Assembly (NCBI GenBank): GCA_003427395.1
Contig: BFEA01000700.1
Location: forward strand, 233,989 to 297,317
DNA length: 63,329 bases
Source: Chara braunii
Taxonomy: Eukaryota > Streptophyta > Charophyceae > Charales > Characeae
Direction: 5' to 3'
In this document: positions 52,372-61,769 of the stretch, piece by piece
How the letters are laid out: every line of letters begins with the position of its first letter
Numbering within the stretch: position 1 is the first letter of the stretch
Notes under the pieces: model-generated
The model's input: only the letters and a program-made list of their open reading frames with translations
What the model was told of the DNA's origin: nothing
The model's database searches: none
Position numbers and translations under genes: made by a program

Positions 52372-52629
52372 TAGTCCCGAGGGGCATTTGACCTTATCAG
52401 CATAATCCCCACCCAATGACACCTTTCACCTTGGGAAAGTCGAGAATCCCTACCAACCACCAGGTCCACCACACAAGTCTATGCCTGTGTCAACAGCATT
52501 ATTTGACCCTACACCAACCAACACGTGCTTTCTTTTTTCCTTTTTTTTCTTTTTTCTCAACATGACCGTTTTCAAATTCCATCTCCACGTCCATTTCCAA
52601 CTCCATGAGAATTAAGGAGAAGAAGAGAA

Positions 52630-53140
52630 CCCTTAGCCATCCAATCTCCACAAATCAGTAGCTGCTCAACAGGCATCGTGTGATGCTTCTGATGGGCGAT
52701 GGATAGCGCAACGCCACCACATACAACTACCCTCAACGTAACAAGTATATATGACAATATCACGGTCAACCAGTTTACCGACAGAGAATATACGATGAGG
52801 AGATTGATATATAGATTGCAGAAATTTGCAGCAGAAAGACGATCAAATATCCACAAATCAATAGCTGTTCCACAGACAGTACGCCGAGCGATCGAATCTC
52901 CACAAAACAGTAGCTGCTCAACTGCTCAACATACATAGTGTCATGACTCGTGGGCGATGGATAGCCCAACGAGCATGGAGGACAATACGATGGTCAACCA
53001 GTTGAACCAGATGACCGGCAGAGAACAAAGAATGAGAAGAATAATGAATAGAAAGGAGAAAGACGATCAAATCTCCGCAAATCAGTAGAGCTGTTCAACA
53101 GACATCGTGTCATGGGCGATGGATAGCGCAACGCCACCAC
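52630..53140 (+). repeat. Degenerate tandem repeat, unit about 220 bp
   Basis: CCACAAATCAGTAGCTGCTC, GGGCGATGGATAGCGCAACG, CCACCACAT and GGTCAACCAGTT recur at about 52650, 52855-52990 and 53070. Smaller copies extend beyond the MITE at 53.2 kb (GGTCAACCAGTTGACCGAC at 53685). Confidence 0.75.
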
Positions 53141-53149
53141 ATGCAACTA

Positions 53150-53254
53150 CCGTCTTCACCCGAACATAACGCACTCTGAAAACGAAAGTATACAAGCTAT
53201 GTTTCCGGCCACTTACAGTCAGAATGAGGGTGCGTTATGCTCGGCCGAACACGG
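53150..53254. mobile_element. TA-MITE, subtype B, 105 bp
   Basis: CCGTCTTCACCCGAACATAA and TTATGCTCGGCCGAACACGG are the arms; TA on both sides. It interrupts the tandem repeat. Confidence 0.88.
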
Positions 53255-53287
53255 TACCGCCAACGCAAAGTTATAAAACCTCCCCGC

Positions 53288-53396
53288 AACTAAGGGCCAG
53301 ATCCCACTAGTAGCCCCTATTATTCATTTCTGACCGTTAACCTTCGTAATCGAGGGTCAAAATGAACAATAGGGGCTAGTGGGATCTGGCCCTAAG
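53288..53396. mobile_element. Snap-back MITE (AGGGCCAGATCCCAC ends)
   Basis: AGGGCCAGATCCCACTAG at the left pairs with CTAGTGGGATCTGGCCCT at the right, with GGGGCTA/TAGCCCC further in and a loop around CTTCGTAATCG. A diverged relative is at 56508-56602. Confidence 0.85.
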
Positions 53397-53469
53397 CCGT
53401 TGTATTCATTCCCCCCCCCAAAAGGCGCAGAATCTCCCGCCGCAGGAAGTCTCGCAGGTGGACGGATAA

Positions 53470-53570
53470 CGCCGCTGTGCAAAAATGGCGGGAAAAAGTG
53501 TTTTACAGGGTGCAAAAATGGCGGGAAAAAGTGTTTTACAGGGTGCAAAAATGGCGCCAAAAAAAGTCAT
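53470..53570 (+). repeat. 34-bp tandem repeat, three copies
   Basis: GTGCAAAAATGGCGGGAAAA plus AGTGTTTTACAGG repeats, the third copy cut short. Confidence 0.9.
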
Positions 53571-54229
53571 TTTGGGGCCTGCGGCACTTTTTGCCCCCTT
53601 TGCGTGCAAATGAATACAAACAAAGGTTTCTTTGCGGGGAGGTTTTATAACTTTTCGGCCTTTTCCCCAATATGATGGTCAACCAGTTGACCGACATGGT
53701 CAACTAGTTGAGCGACAGAGAACACAGGATGAGGAGAATGATCATGGATAGAAAGGAAAGGAGAAAGACGATCAACAATGATTCAACATGCAGAGGAAGG
53801 AGGAAGGCGAACATTTACATCTGTCATCTGTCATCTGTACGTGAGAGGCGAAATAATTCCCGAGCGCATCAAAGAAAAAAAAGGAAAACAAAAAATTCCC
53901 GAGCGCACAGCAGAGCTGTTCAGAGTATATATACAATATGCTAATCTAGAGTATATACATAAAATGATATATAAATAGCTATCTATAATAATTATAATAA
54001 TAAAACAGTTGAATAAACTCATAAACAATCACAAATACCATATATACAATAAAAATAAATTTCATAAAATAAATGAATATTATATTAAAAAATGTTATAA
54101 AATTAGTACTCGTGGAGCCGAGTCAACGCACACACGAAGAGACATAGTCAAACCTCTGTCAACGGCAATTATGAACACAAACGATTCAAAGACGAAAGTT
54201 CACGTCTCACACACGTGAGCGACACACAT

Positions 54230-54475
54230 GTACGAGAACTTATTCACGTCGCACACATGAACGACAATGTACGAGAGGAAATTCACGTCGCACACATGAG
54301 CGACACACGTCTGTTGAACAGCTGCTGATTTATCAACGGGCCTAGCTCAGCTCGAGAACGTATTCACGTCGCACACATGAACGACAATATACGAGAGGAA
54401 ATTCACGTCGCACACATGAGCGACACACATGTCTGTTGAACAGCTGCTGATTTATCAACGGGCCTAGCTCAGCTC
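54230..54475 (+). repeat. Tandem duplication, unit about 121 bp, with SINE head
   Basis: GAGAACxTATTCACGTCGCA to CAACGGGCCTAGCTCAGCTC occurs twice. GGGCCTAGCTCAG is the head of the SINE seen at 4268. Positions 53700-54229 show only AT-rich sequence and short GGTCAACxAGTTGA words. Confidence 0.85.
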
Positions 54476-54685
54476 AGTCGGTACACCCCCGAACTGTTAA
54501 AATGCGAATCCTTGAACGAAGAAGACCAAATCCTTCAATGGCCCGGGGGGGGGGGGGGAAGGGTGACACCTCTACATCAGCCATCATTGGCCCATCAACA
54601 AGGTAGTCTGCTACGCGCGACGGCGAGTGCCGAACTACCCGACGCTTTTCTTTACCCTTTTTCTTTTCCTTTTTTTTATCTTTCT

Positions 54686-54872
54686 AATGCGTGTCATCCT
54701 CCTTGCGCAGCGGCCATGCTACCGTCTTCCCCCGAACACAACGCACCCTCATTTTGGCTGTATCTGGCCGGAAATATAACTCGTATACATTCATTTTTAG
54801 GGTGCGTTATGTTCGGGGGAAGACGGTAATCTTCTCTATATCGTTCCAGGTTAAACAGATGGCCCGAAGGAC
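54686..54872 (-). pseudogene. U6 snRNA copy split by a TA-MITE
   Basis: Reverse-strand U6 sequence (GTCCTTCGGGCCATCTG, GGAACGATATAGAGAAGAT, GCATGGCC, GCGCAAGG, GATGACACGC) is broken exactly at the GATTAGC position. Removing 54722-54826 and one TA restores GATTAGCATGG. Confidence 0.85.
54722..54826. mobile_element. TA-MITE, subtype B, 105 bp, inserted in U6
   Basis: CCGTCTTCCCCCGAACACAA and TTATGTTCGGGGGAAGACGG are the arms. TA lies at 54720-54721 and 54827-54828, while U6 has a single TA there, so the duplication is proven by the target. Confidence 0.95.
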
Positions 54873-54879
54873 TACCCGC

Positions 54880-55190
54880 CGTGGATTCGGCCTATCGCCT
54901 TATGGGCGATACATATAGGAGACAGCACTATATGACGGACTCGCGAAAGGAAAAAAAAGAAGACTCACTTCGCACGCGACCCACAATGCATTAGCAAAGC
55001 TGCAAAGGTACGCACGCGTAGGGCCAGGGGAGAGGGTCCCGCTAGCAAAGAGTTTTGGATCGAAAGCCTGAATCTGGACGTGTTTGAGGGGACATGCAGA
55101 GAATCGCAATTGAAATTGATCTGCTTTTCTGCATCTCTGCATAAAAGCACATCCAGATTCAGGGAGCTTAATCCGCCGATACTCTTTGGC
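54880..55190. other. No gene seen
   Basis: The stretch TTGGATCGAAAGCCTGAATCTGG to CTTTTCTGCATCTC resembles 30870-30965 (CTGAATCTGGACTTGTTTGTG, CTTTTCTGCATCTC), so it is a dispersed repeat of unknown type. Confidence 0.4.
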
Positions 55191-55195
55191 AGCTA

Positions 55196-55306
55196 CCCGT
55201 CTTCCCCCGAACACAACGCACCCTGATAACGACTGCATACAAGATATCTTTCCGTTCCGGTGCAGCTAAACATTAACGAGGGTGCGTTGTTTTCGGGGGA
55301 AGACGG
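55196..55306. mobile_element. TA-MITE, subtype B, 111 bp
   Basis: CCCGTCTTCCCCCGAACACA and TGTTTTCGGGGGAAGACGG are the arms, with TA outside. Confidence 0.88.
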
Positions 55307-55399
55307 TAGTCGGACCTGGCCCCAGATATTTCAAAAGCAAAAACACAACTCCAAGCTAACCGTAGTGTAAAACAAATCCGACAAGATCTTCTTTTTTTT

Positions 55400-55480
55400 T
55401 TTTTTTTTTTTTCCCAAATAGGAACGCCGCCCTTGAGATGTCATCATTGAACTATCCGGCCCCATGCAATTCAGAATTGG
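55400..55480 (-). mobile_element. SINE tail remnant
   Basis: On the minus strand TGAATTGCATGGGGCCGGAT and GACATCTCAAGGGCGGCG end in an A-run (55391-55412 as T). It resembles the tail of the SINE at 4268. Confidence 0.5.
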
Positions 55481-55682
55481 CAAAACTTCTCTTTTTTTTT
55501 CTTTAAAAAAAAAATGAAAAAAAAAATGGCAAAGCTAGGGCGCTGTTGTCACGGTTTAGTTTTTTACTTTTATTTTTTTTATTTTTTTTTCGTCACGGTT
55601 TAGTTTTAAAACGCGTTTCAGTCACGATTTCGTGAATGTTGTGTCAAACCTAGCGAGGAAAATCGTGAAGGGATACAACCTA

Positions 55683-55797
55683 CCCTTCTTCCCCCGAATA
55701 CACCGTACAGTCGTAATAGCAGCAGCTGTATTTAGACTGAAAGCTACCCCAAATCAGTTATAAATAATGACCGCACGATGTATTCAGGGGGAAAATG
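55683..55797. mobile_element. TA-MITE, subtype A (diverged)
   Basis: CCCTTCTTCCCCCGAATACA and the right arm TGTATTCAGGGGGAAAATG enclose inverted CGTAATAGC. TA lies on both sides. Confidence 0.7.
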
Positions 55798-55859
55798 TAG
55801 CTTTAGGGTCGGGTGGGGATGTGTTTTATTCGAGGGATGCTGGAACTGCATTTTATACT

Positions 55860-56310
55860 GAAATCGTGCCCGCGCCCTACCGTAGTTACTACAGTAACTT
55901 ACCCCTTCAAAGAATGTTTTACTACGGTCTATCAGTTTAACTCTTGACTCAATTTATGATTATTGAGAATTATTGTATCAAGATTTGAATATTCGAGAAT
56001 ACTTCGGTATTATTCTGTTCATCTTGTTGGATCTGCAATCGAACTTCATTGTCTACGCCGACTCTACGGTGTCTAATACTGTCTATGGTGTCCATGGTAT
56101 CTACGGTGTCTATGCTATGGTGTCTTTCGTTCTGACTAAATCCCAACAGTTTCTTCTTACTGTCTACGACTGTACGGTAGTACGATGTCTATGCTACGTG
56201 CATGGCACTGCATGCGGCTCACGTGTGTTAAATTGTCAATGTTTCTTCCGATTGCTCGAGCTTTGGCTCTGCATTACTTATTTCAACATTGCATTGGGTT
56301 GACCAGATGA
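55860..56310. other. No gene seen; TCTAxGGTGTC repeats
   Basis: TCTACGGTGTCTA-like words recur five or six times between 56060 and 56180. Confidence 0.4.
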
Positions 56311-56324
56311 GCGACCCTTGTTTA

Positions 56325-56445
56325 AGCCCTCGGTCAGCGACGGAGGCCCGGAGGCCCGGAGGGTAGACGCTTCGTGTGGTGGTCACTGGGTCAGCGACGG
56401 AGGCCCGGAGGCCCGGAGGGTAGACGCTTCGTGTGGTGGTCACTT
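56325..56445 (+). repeat. 62-bp tandem duplication
   Basis: GGTCAGCGACGGAGGCCCGG through GTGTGGTGGTCACT occurs twice, nearly identical. The open frame across it is compositional. Confidence 0.9.
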
Positions 56446-56507
56446 GTCAAGGTCTCGGACTCTCGGGATTCTCGAAAGGAGAGAGTTTCGGACGCCTGCG
56501 GACCGGG

Positions 56508-56602
56508 GGCCAAGACCCACTTACGCCAAGTCTTCATTTCTGAACGTTGATCTTTGGAATCTACGGTCAGAAATTGAGGATTCGGTTAAGTGGGACTTGG
56601 CG
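56508..56602. mobile_element. Snap-back MITE (relative of 53288)
   Basis: GGGCCAAGACCCACTTA and its partner TAAGTGGGACTTGGCGCC bound TTCATTTCTGAACGTTGA, which aligns with TTCATTTCTGACCGTTAA in the 53288 copy. Confidence 0.7.
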
Positions 56603-56617
56603 CCGACGCCGCCGGGT

Positions 56618-56722
56618 GGTCAAGATCTCGGGTGGTGGTCGAGATCTCGGGTGGTGGTCAAGATGTCGGGTGGTGGTCAAGATCTCGGGTGGTGGTCAAG
56701 ATCTCGGGTGGTGGTGAAGGAC
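56618..56722 (+). repeat. 19-bp minisatellite
   Basis: TCTCGGGTGGTGGTCAAGA repeats about five times. Confidence 0.9.
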
Positions 56723-57016
56723 TCCTGTGGTCAAGGCCTCGGGATTGTCGAAGGAGAGAGTTTCGGGGCGTCTGGGGTCAAGGTCTCCTTCGACACGATG
56801 GCATGATTGGCATCTACGAGACAACAACAGGAGGGCGGTAAGAATGAGAGATCGTCTCCAACTGGACTTCGATCATTTGAATGATTTGATCGTGTGTATG
56901 TGAGAATTCTCACCCGTTGGTCCAACAAGGTTTTTTTTTTTTTTTTTTTTTTACATGATTTTTATTGAATGCCATCAACACAGATTCGCAAGTGCAAGCC
57001 GGAGGGTGGGGAATTA

Positions 57017-57115
57017 GTCCTTCGGGACATCCGTTAAAATGGGAACGATACACAGAAAATTACCATGGCCCCTACACAAGAATGACCCATAAATCGAGAA
57101 TGGTCAAAATTATTT
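57017..57115 (+). pseudogene. U6 snRNA pseudogene, full length
   Basis: GTCCTTCGGGACATCCG, AAAATGGGAACGATACACAG, ATTACCATGGCCCC, AAGAATGACCCATAAATCG and AGAATGGTCAAAATT follow U6 end to end with scattered substitutions, including in the otherwise invariant ACAGAGA box. No upstream TATA box. Confidence 0.8.
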
Positions 57116-57214
57116 TATTAAAAAAACAAAACAACAAAAGAAAAGGACAGAGTCACAGAACGGAGGAAAAAAAAAGAAGGCGGGGAATTATACGGGTGGG
57201 GGGAAATATGCCTC

Positions 57215-57345
57215 AGTAAGCATCACGCTCAGAAGTGTACACTAATAGAAATAATAATAACAAATCAATAATAATATTTTTAAGCCTCAGTAAGCACCAC
57301 GCTCAGAAGTGTACACTAATAACAATAGTAATAACAATAATTTAA
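57215..57345 (+). repeat. Direct repeat CCTCAGTAAGCAxCACGCTC
   Basis: CCTCAGTAAGCATCACGCTC and AGAAGTGTACACTAATA occur at 57211 and 57286. Positions 57346-57720 show ATTTCCATTTTC words at 57525-57570. Confidence 0.75.
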
Positions 57346-57719
57346 AATAAATATATAAGGAAAAAAAGTGTAGAAACTGCTGCCTGCAAGTGACACGTTT
57401 GACCTCGGGAATGCCGATCAACCACCATTGCCACCACGAGAACGAGCATATTACCTACCTGTCGCTTTTTTTTCTTTTTTTTCAGAACATCTTTTTTTTC
57501 CGGAAGCAAAAATGAACTCCATTTTCATTTCCATTTTCCTTTCCATTTCATTTCCATTTTCATTTCCATTTTCGTTTGCACGATAATTCACAGAGGGCGG
57601 GACATTGCCAGACGCCGAGGGATCGAATCTCCGCTAATTCACAGCTCCTGCAAAACAGACCGCGTTCACTTAGCGCAATAAGAAAGCCGGTCCGGGAAGG
57701 AAGGGGGTCCCAGGGAGGT

Positions 57720-57890
57720 GGGGTCGGGGCGAATTATATACCCAGTATTACCCACCAGTCGGGGCGACTTATACGGGAGGAATACCCAGTATTACCCACC
57801 AGTCGACTGCAAGGTCACTATGGTATCCCCCCCCAAAAAAAATAGAACGCAAGGTCAGTACGGTCTTCCCCCAAAAACGACAGTGCGTCC
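57720..57890 (+). repeat. Short direct repeats
   Basis: CAGTATTACCCACCAGTCG occurs twice (57741, 57786), as does AACGCAAGGTCAGTA-type sequence around a C-run. Confidence 0.65.
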
Positions 57891-57951
57891 TAATCCAGGG
57901 AGTCCGACGAGTGAAGTGCACAGTGCACACTGCTGCTGCTACCGTCTTCAC

Positions 57952-58066
57952 CCGAATCCAATATACGGTCATTATAGCAATAATTCGAGGGCAACTTTGA
58001 GCCTAGGAACAGGCAATAATGACCGTACGACGTACGTAGCGGTACGTTGTATTTGCCGGAAGACGG
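57952..58066. mobile_element. TA-MITE, subtype A, 115 bp
   Basis: CCGTCTTCACCCGAATCCAA and TTGTATTTGCCGGAAGACGG form the arms, with inverted GGTCATTATAG / CAATAATGACC inside and TA flanks. Confidence 0.85.
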
Positions 58067-58079
58067 TAGGCTAAGCGCG

Positions 58080-58754
58080 TTGCAGGGACTCCTGGGATCA
58101 GTGGGACGGCAAGCAACGCAAGCACGATAGAAAAAAATAATGGCCATGGATTATGGATATCATGCATATGCTTTTGAAACACGGTATTGTACTTCAGTAA
58201 CTTCACATATCAGAATACAACCGTGTGTTTCATTAATTAACTCAGGATTACGTGTTGAGAAGAATGTCCATGGGGCATTGCTTTCATTGCTTTGCTTTGC
58301 TTTGCTTTCGTCTTGCAAAACAATTATAGTATATACGTAATTATACGCACACACGCTTTTAAGTTTTAACCATTCCTCAGCACACTACTCACAAAGACCA
58401 GTCCACTCATTTGGCCGTTGACTTCAAGTTGAACCTGTGGTTAAACGACGGGTCAGTTAGCATTGACTGCATCGTCAAGGAAGGATTAACGACCGGTCGA
58501 CTACTTTGACCGTTGATGAGAACCTGTGGTTCAAACCTTTCTGTACTATTGGTAGACCTGTATTAGAGACGCGGCGGCACGAGGGGCGGAGTCGAGGAAG
58601 GCCAGATATAGACAACGGCAGACGGCCGACGGGAAAACATGAATAGAAACACGAGGGGAGTACCGCAAACCTCAAGATCACAGCCCTGTAGGGAAAACGC
58701 ATGGGAGAGAGGGACATAGAGTGTCACAATAAGACAACAGTCGACTGTCACGCA

Positions 58755-58755
<1 letters not shown>
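58080..58755. other. No gene seen
   Basis: A CTTTG run (58285-58310) and a loose TTGACCGTTGA repeat (58415, 58508) are the only patterns. Confidence 0.4.

Positions 58756-58758
<3 letters not shown>

Positions 58759-58834
<76 letters not shown>
58759..58834. repeat. (AG)n microsatellite
   Basis: A perfect AG run of about 76 bp. Confidence 0.95.
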
Positions 58835-58839
<5 letters not shown>

Positions 58840-59043
58840 GTCTTCACCACTACCTGATAGTTTCGAGTCTTCTGACTGCATGGCATAGAAATCAAGTGGG
58901 GATACAACACTCCTCAGAGTGTAGAATCTGCAGTGGCAATCTGGATTGGGATTCAGATTCTAGATGAAAATGGTGCAGATCCACGGTCTCTTGAGCATCT
59001 GCAGTGTCAGTCGCAGGCCTGAGGGTGGACGGCCTTTGCGGCG

Positions 59044-59048
<5 letters not shown>

Positions 59049-59125
<77 letters not shown>
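59049..59125. repeat. (CT)n microsatellite
   Basis: A perfect CT run of about 77 bp, opposite in strand sense to the runs on either side. Confidence 0.95.
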
Positions 59126-59129
<4 letters not shown>

Positions 59130-59150
59130 TGTTTTTCTTGCACCCTTAGC

Positions 59151-59298
59151 TCTCTCGCTTAACTAACGAATCCCTTGTCCATGCCAGCTAATGGGCTTTA
59201 CTCATTCGCTTAACTAACGAATCCCTTGTGCTTGCCCGCTAATGGGCTTTGCTATCCCGCTTAACTAACGAATCCCTTGTCCATGCCCGCTCCATTTA
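59151..59298 (+). repeat. 59-bp tandem repeat, three copies
   Basis: CGCTTAACTAACGAATCCCT and TGTCCATGCCxGCTAATGGG recur three times. Confidence 0.9.
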
Positions 59299-59301
59299 GC
59301 G

Positions 59302-59317
59302 GGAGAGAGAGAGAGAC

Positions 59318-59397
<80 letters not shown>
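59302..59397. repeat. (AG)n microsatellite
   Basis: An AG run of about 95 bp with two early ACAG interruptions. Confidence 0.95.
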
Positions 59398-59399
<2 letters not shown>

Positions 59400-59517
59400 G
59401 AAAACGAAGGTGTCATCGAGGGAATTCAGAAGTCAAGAAAAAAAGCGATGACGTCAATCTCAACGTAAACTGCGTGAGTCCGCCGAATCGCAGGAGGTTC
59501 GATGGCTGCATTGTTCT

Positions 59518-59645
59518 TACCTTCCTTCTTTCCTTCCTCTCTCTACCTTCCTTCCTTCCTCTTCCTGCCTTCCTTTCTCTCTCTCTCTTCCTTCCTGCCT
59601 TCCTTCCTTCCTCTCTCTTCCTTCCTTTTCCTTCCTTCCTTCCTC
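59518..59645. repeat. (CTTC)n polypyrimidine tract
   Basis: CCTTCCTTC units with CTCTCT and GCCTT variants. Confidence 0.9.
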
Positions 59646-59879
59646 CGCGGATTGCTTAAGTTCCCTCCGTAGCGCTCGCAATTGATAATGGCGGGACGAC
59701 ATGGATATGCCATGCCATCACCATTGACACCAGATTCACCACCCCGTTACTGCAAACACGTTCCAGCTCACAAGTACAATTCCGTCCCTCTTCGTTGGAA
59801 AAATAACACAAACGAAAAAGAAAACGTTGTGAGTCTTGTGACTCCCTCTCCCGCCTCGCTGCAGTACAATTACATTCCA

Positions 59880-60345
59880 GTGACAAATCTACCGTCCGCT
59901 TCCTCGCCAACGAACTGGCGCGCGGGGCGGCCGCGCGGCGGGCTGGTGGGAATCGTTGAAATTTCGTTCCCCGGTGACAAGTTTGCCGTCCGCTTCCCCG
60001 CCAGAGCACTGAGGGCATACTCCCAAAGAGGACTTTTCCAAGTTTTCCCACAAAGCTCTGGACGTGATTGCAGTCAGATTCATTCCAGTATCGCCGATGC
60101 ATTCTGAAAAGTGCTAGTGTGAGTACGCCCTGAGAGCGGGACCGCGAACGCAACGAACTGGCGCGCGGGGCGGCCAGCCGGCCGGCTGATGGGAATCTTT
60201 GCGATTACGTTTTTACCAGTGACAAATTTACCGCCCGCTTCCCCGCCAGAGCACTGAGAGCGGAACCACGAACCCAACGAAAAGGCGCGCGGGGCGACCG
60301 GCCGGCTGGTAGGAATCGTTGATTCGTTGCCAGTGTGGGCGGGGA
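59880..60345 (+). repeat. GC-rich tandem repeat, three units, one carrying a MITE
   Basis: ACTGGCGCGCGGGGCGGCC, GGCTGGTGGGAATCGTTGA, CAGTGACAAATxTACCG and CGCTTCCCCGCCAGAGCACT define units starting near 59912, 60147 and 60282. The first unit holds the MITE at 60013-60130. Confidence 0.85.
60013..60130. mobile_element. GGGCATACTC-type MITE, 118 bp, with empty site nearby
   Basis: GGGCATACTCCCAAAGAGGA and, reversed, GGGCGTACTCACACTAGCAC are the ends. TGA lies at 60010-60012 and 60131-60133. The next repeat unit has the uninterrupted GAGCACTGAGAGCGG at 60249-60263. Confidence 0.92.
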
Positions 60346-60725
60346 AGTCAGCGCCGGTCCGCCGGAAGACTTGCCGTCGGTTGGAAGAAGGGCGGGCGCG
60401 GGGTCACAATCACCGGCAGCGGCGGCAGGCCCAAGGAAATGCTAGGGGCTCCGATCTGGTGGTCCCACCGAGCTTGGGGACAGAGCTGCCACCTATGGCA
60501 TGGTGGCACTAGGACTTTCTTTGACCTGTCTGACCACAATTTCTTTCTTTAGATCTGTCTGACCACCGTTACAGCAGCGCCTGTATGTATCTCAACTAAG
60601 CCCAGAGCTGAGTCAAGAACCGCTCTAGCGCAACTCCGTGCGAGTATGCTGTTCGCCTTGACAGGATCAGCGTGTCATCTCCATTCAAGTCCATTCGACT
60701 CGACTCCATTGCTTGAAGTTGACTA

Positions 60726-60833
60726 CCGTCTTCCCCCGAACATAACGCACCCCGAAAATGAACGTATACCCAAAGCTATGTTTCCCGCCCGATACAGTCA
60801 AAATGAGGGTGCGTTGTGTTCGGGGGAAGAAGG
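60726..60833. mobile_element. TA-MITE, subtype B, 108 bp
   Basis: CCGTCTTCCCCCGAACATAA and TTGTGTTCGGGGGAAGAAGG are the arms, TA outside. The middle GTATACCCAAAGCTATGTTT is close to that at 53.2 kb. Confidence 0.9.
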
Positions 60834-60854
60834 TAGGTGGAAATAAGGGGACAT

Positions 60855-61186
60855 TGAAACAAAGATGGAACAGATGAAGGAAGCAATACCCCTCATCGCC
60901 TCAGCTGGGTGATGACTCTCGAAAAGGTCCCCTCATTCAGATGGACAACCAGGTCACAGAGGCAGGGGCCCGCCCAATTTCCATGACAATCTATACAGTG
61001 AATCAGGTGGCACTAATGGCAGTGACCCTGCAAACTTATAACCCGGACCTTCTTGGGGCCCCTTGGGCCAAACTGCAGAGGAATAAAGCATTGGGCTGCC
61101 TAACACCAGTAGAGGAGCTTCAGGGTGTATGGGAGTTGACCAACGCATGGCTGTTTACACACTTTCCTTGGGTTGGTCCAAGGTAA
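60855..61186 (+). other. Unassigned coding-like remnant
   Basis: ETKMEQMKEAIPLIASAG ends in TGA, and a second frame then stays open for about 94 codons (QLGDDSRKGPLIQMDNQVTE ... ELTNAWLFTHFPWVGPR). The codon texture looks protein-like and the break resembles a frameshift. It could be transposon ORF1-type sequence; I recognise no domain. Confidence 0.3.
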
Positions 61187-61254
61187 GGATTACAGACACT
61201 GGCTGTATCACCCAAGGGGTTTAGTCCACGGGTGTTGTATGTTGGGTCTAGGCT

Positions 61255-61512
61255 ATGCAAGGTTTGCTTGACGTACTTGGTACATGCGCCTTTGACAACA
61301 TCTTGTAGACAACTGTCAAGAGAGTGATCGGGCGGTGGTTGTGTATGTTCATTCTGTCCCTTTTTTATGAAGCAAGGAGAGCACCCCTTGTCCCAACATC
61401 TCGCCGATCTGTCCTGTGTGCCAGACTACGTCATAGAATTGCATCAGGTCGTCAGAAAGACACGGCCACATAGTTTCCCAAAATTCTTTTGGGAAACCAT
61501 CAATGCCTGATT
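61255..61512 (-). pseudogene. LINE reverse transcriptase N-terminal fragment, frameshifted
   Basis: GIDGFPKEFWETMW, GEMLGQGVLSLLHKKGTE and, in another frame, NIHNHRPITLLTVVYKMLSK are consecutive blocks at the start of LINE reverse transcriptases (GxDGxPxEFY, GxIxLIPKK, NxRPITLLxxxYKIxSK). The shift between frames lies near 61350. The upstream part is replaced by a TGAT repeat. Confidence 0.8.
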
Positions 61513-61562
61513 GATTGATTGATTTTTTTATTGTTTGGTTGATTGATTGATTGATTGTTTGG

Positions 61563-61604
<42 letters not shown>

Positions 61605-61641
61605 AATTGATTGATTGATTGATCGATTGATTGATTGATTA
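61508..61641. repeat. (TGAT)n microsatellite
   Basis: TTGATTGA units over about 130 bp, running into LINE sequence. Confidence 0.95.
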
Positions 61642-61672
61642 GTGGGGGAGAGGTCCTCCCTCCCCTCCCCCC

Positions 61673-61700
61673 GGCACACACACACACACACACACACACA
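61673..61700. repeat. (CA)n microsatellite
   Basis: A CA run of about 28 bp. Confidence 0.95.
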
Positions 61701-61769
61701 ATCAGTTTTATGTATGTCAGTCTTTTTCCTGTTGTCTGTCCTCCCTCTGATTTTTTCTAAGTATTTTCT

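Noticed and set aside
56318-56806. 162-codon frame at 56.3-56.8 kb
   Set aside because: It is produced by a 62-bp and a 19-bp tandem repeat and a MITE.
61349-61699. NQSINQSI-type repetitive protein
   Set aside because: It is a translation of the TGAT microsatellite fused to a LINE fragment.
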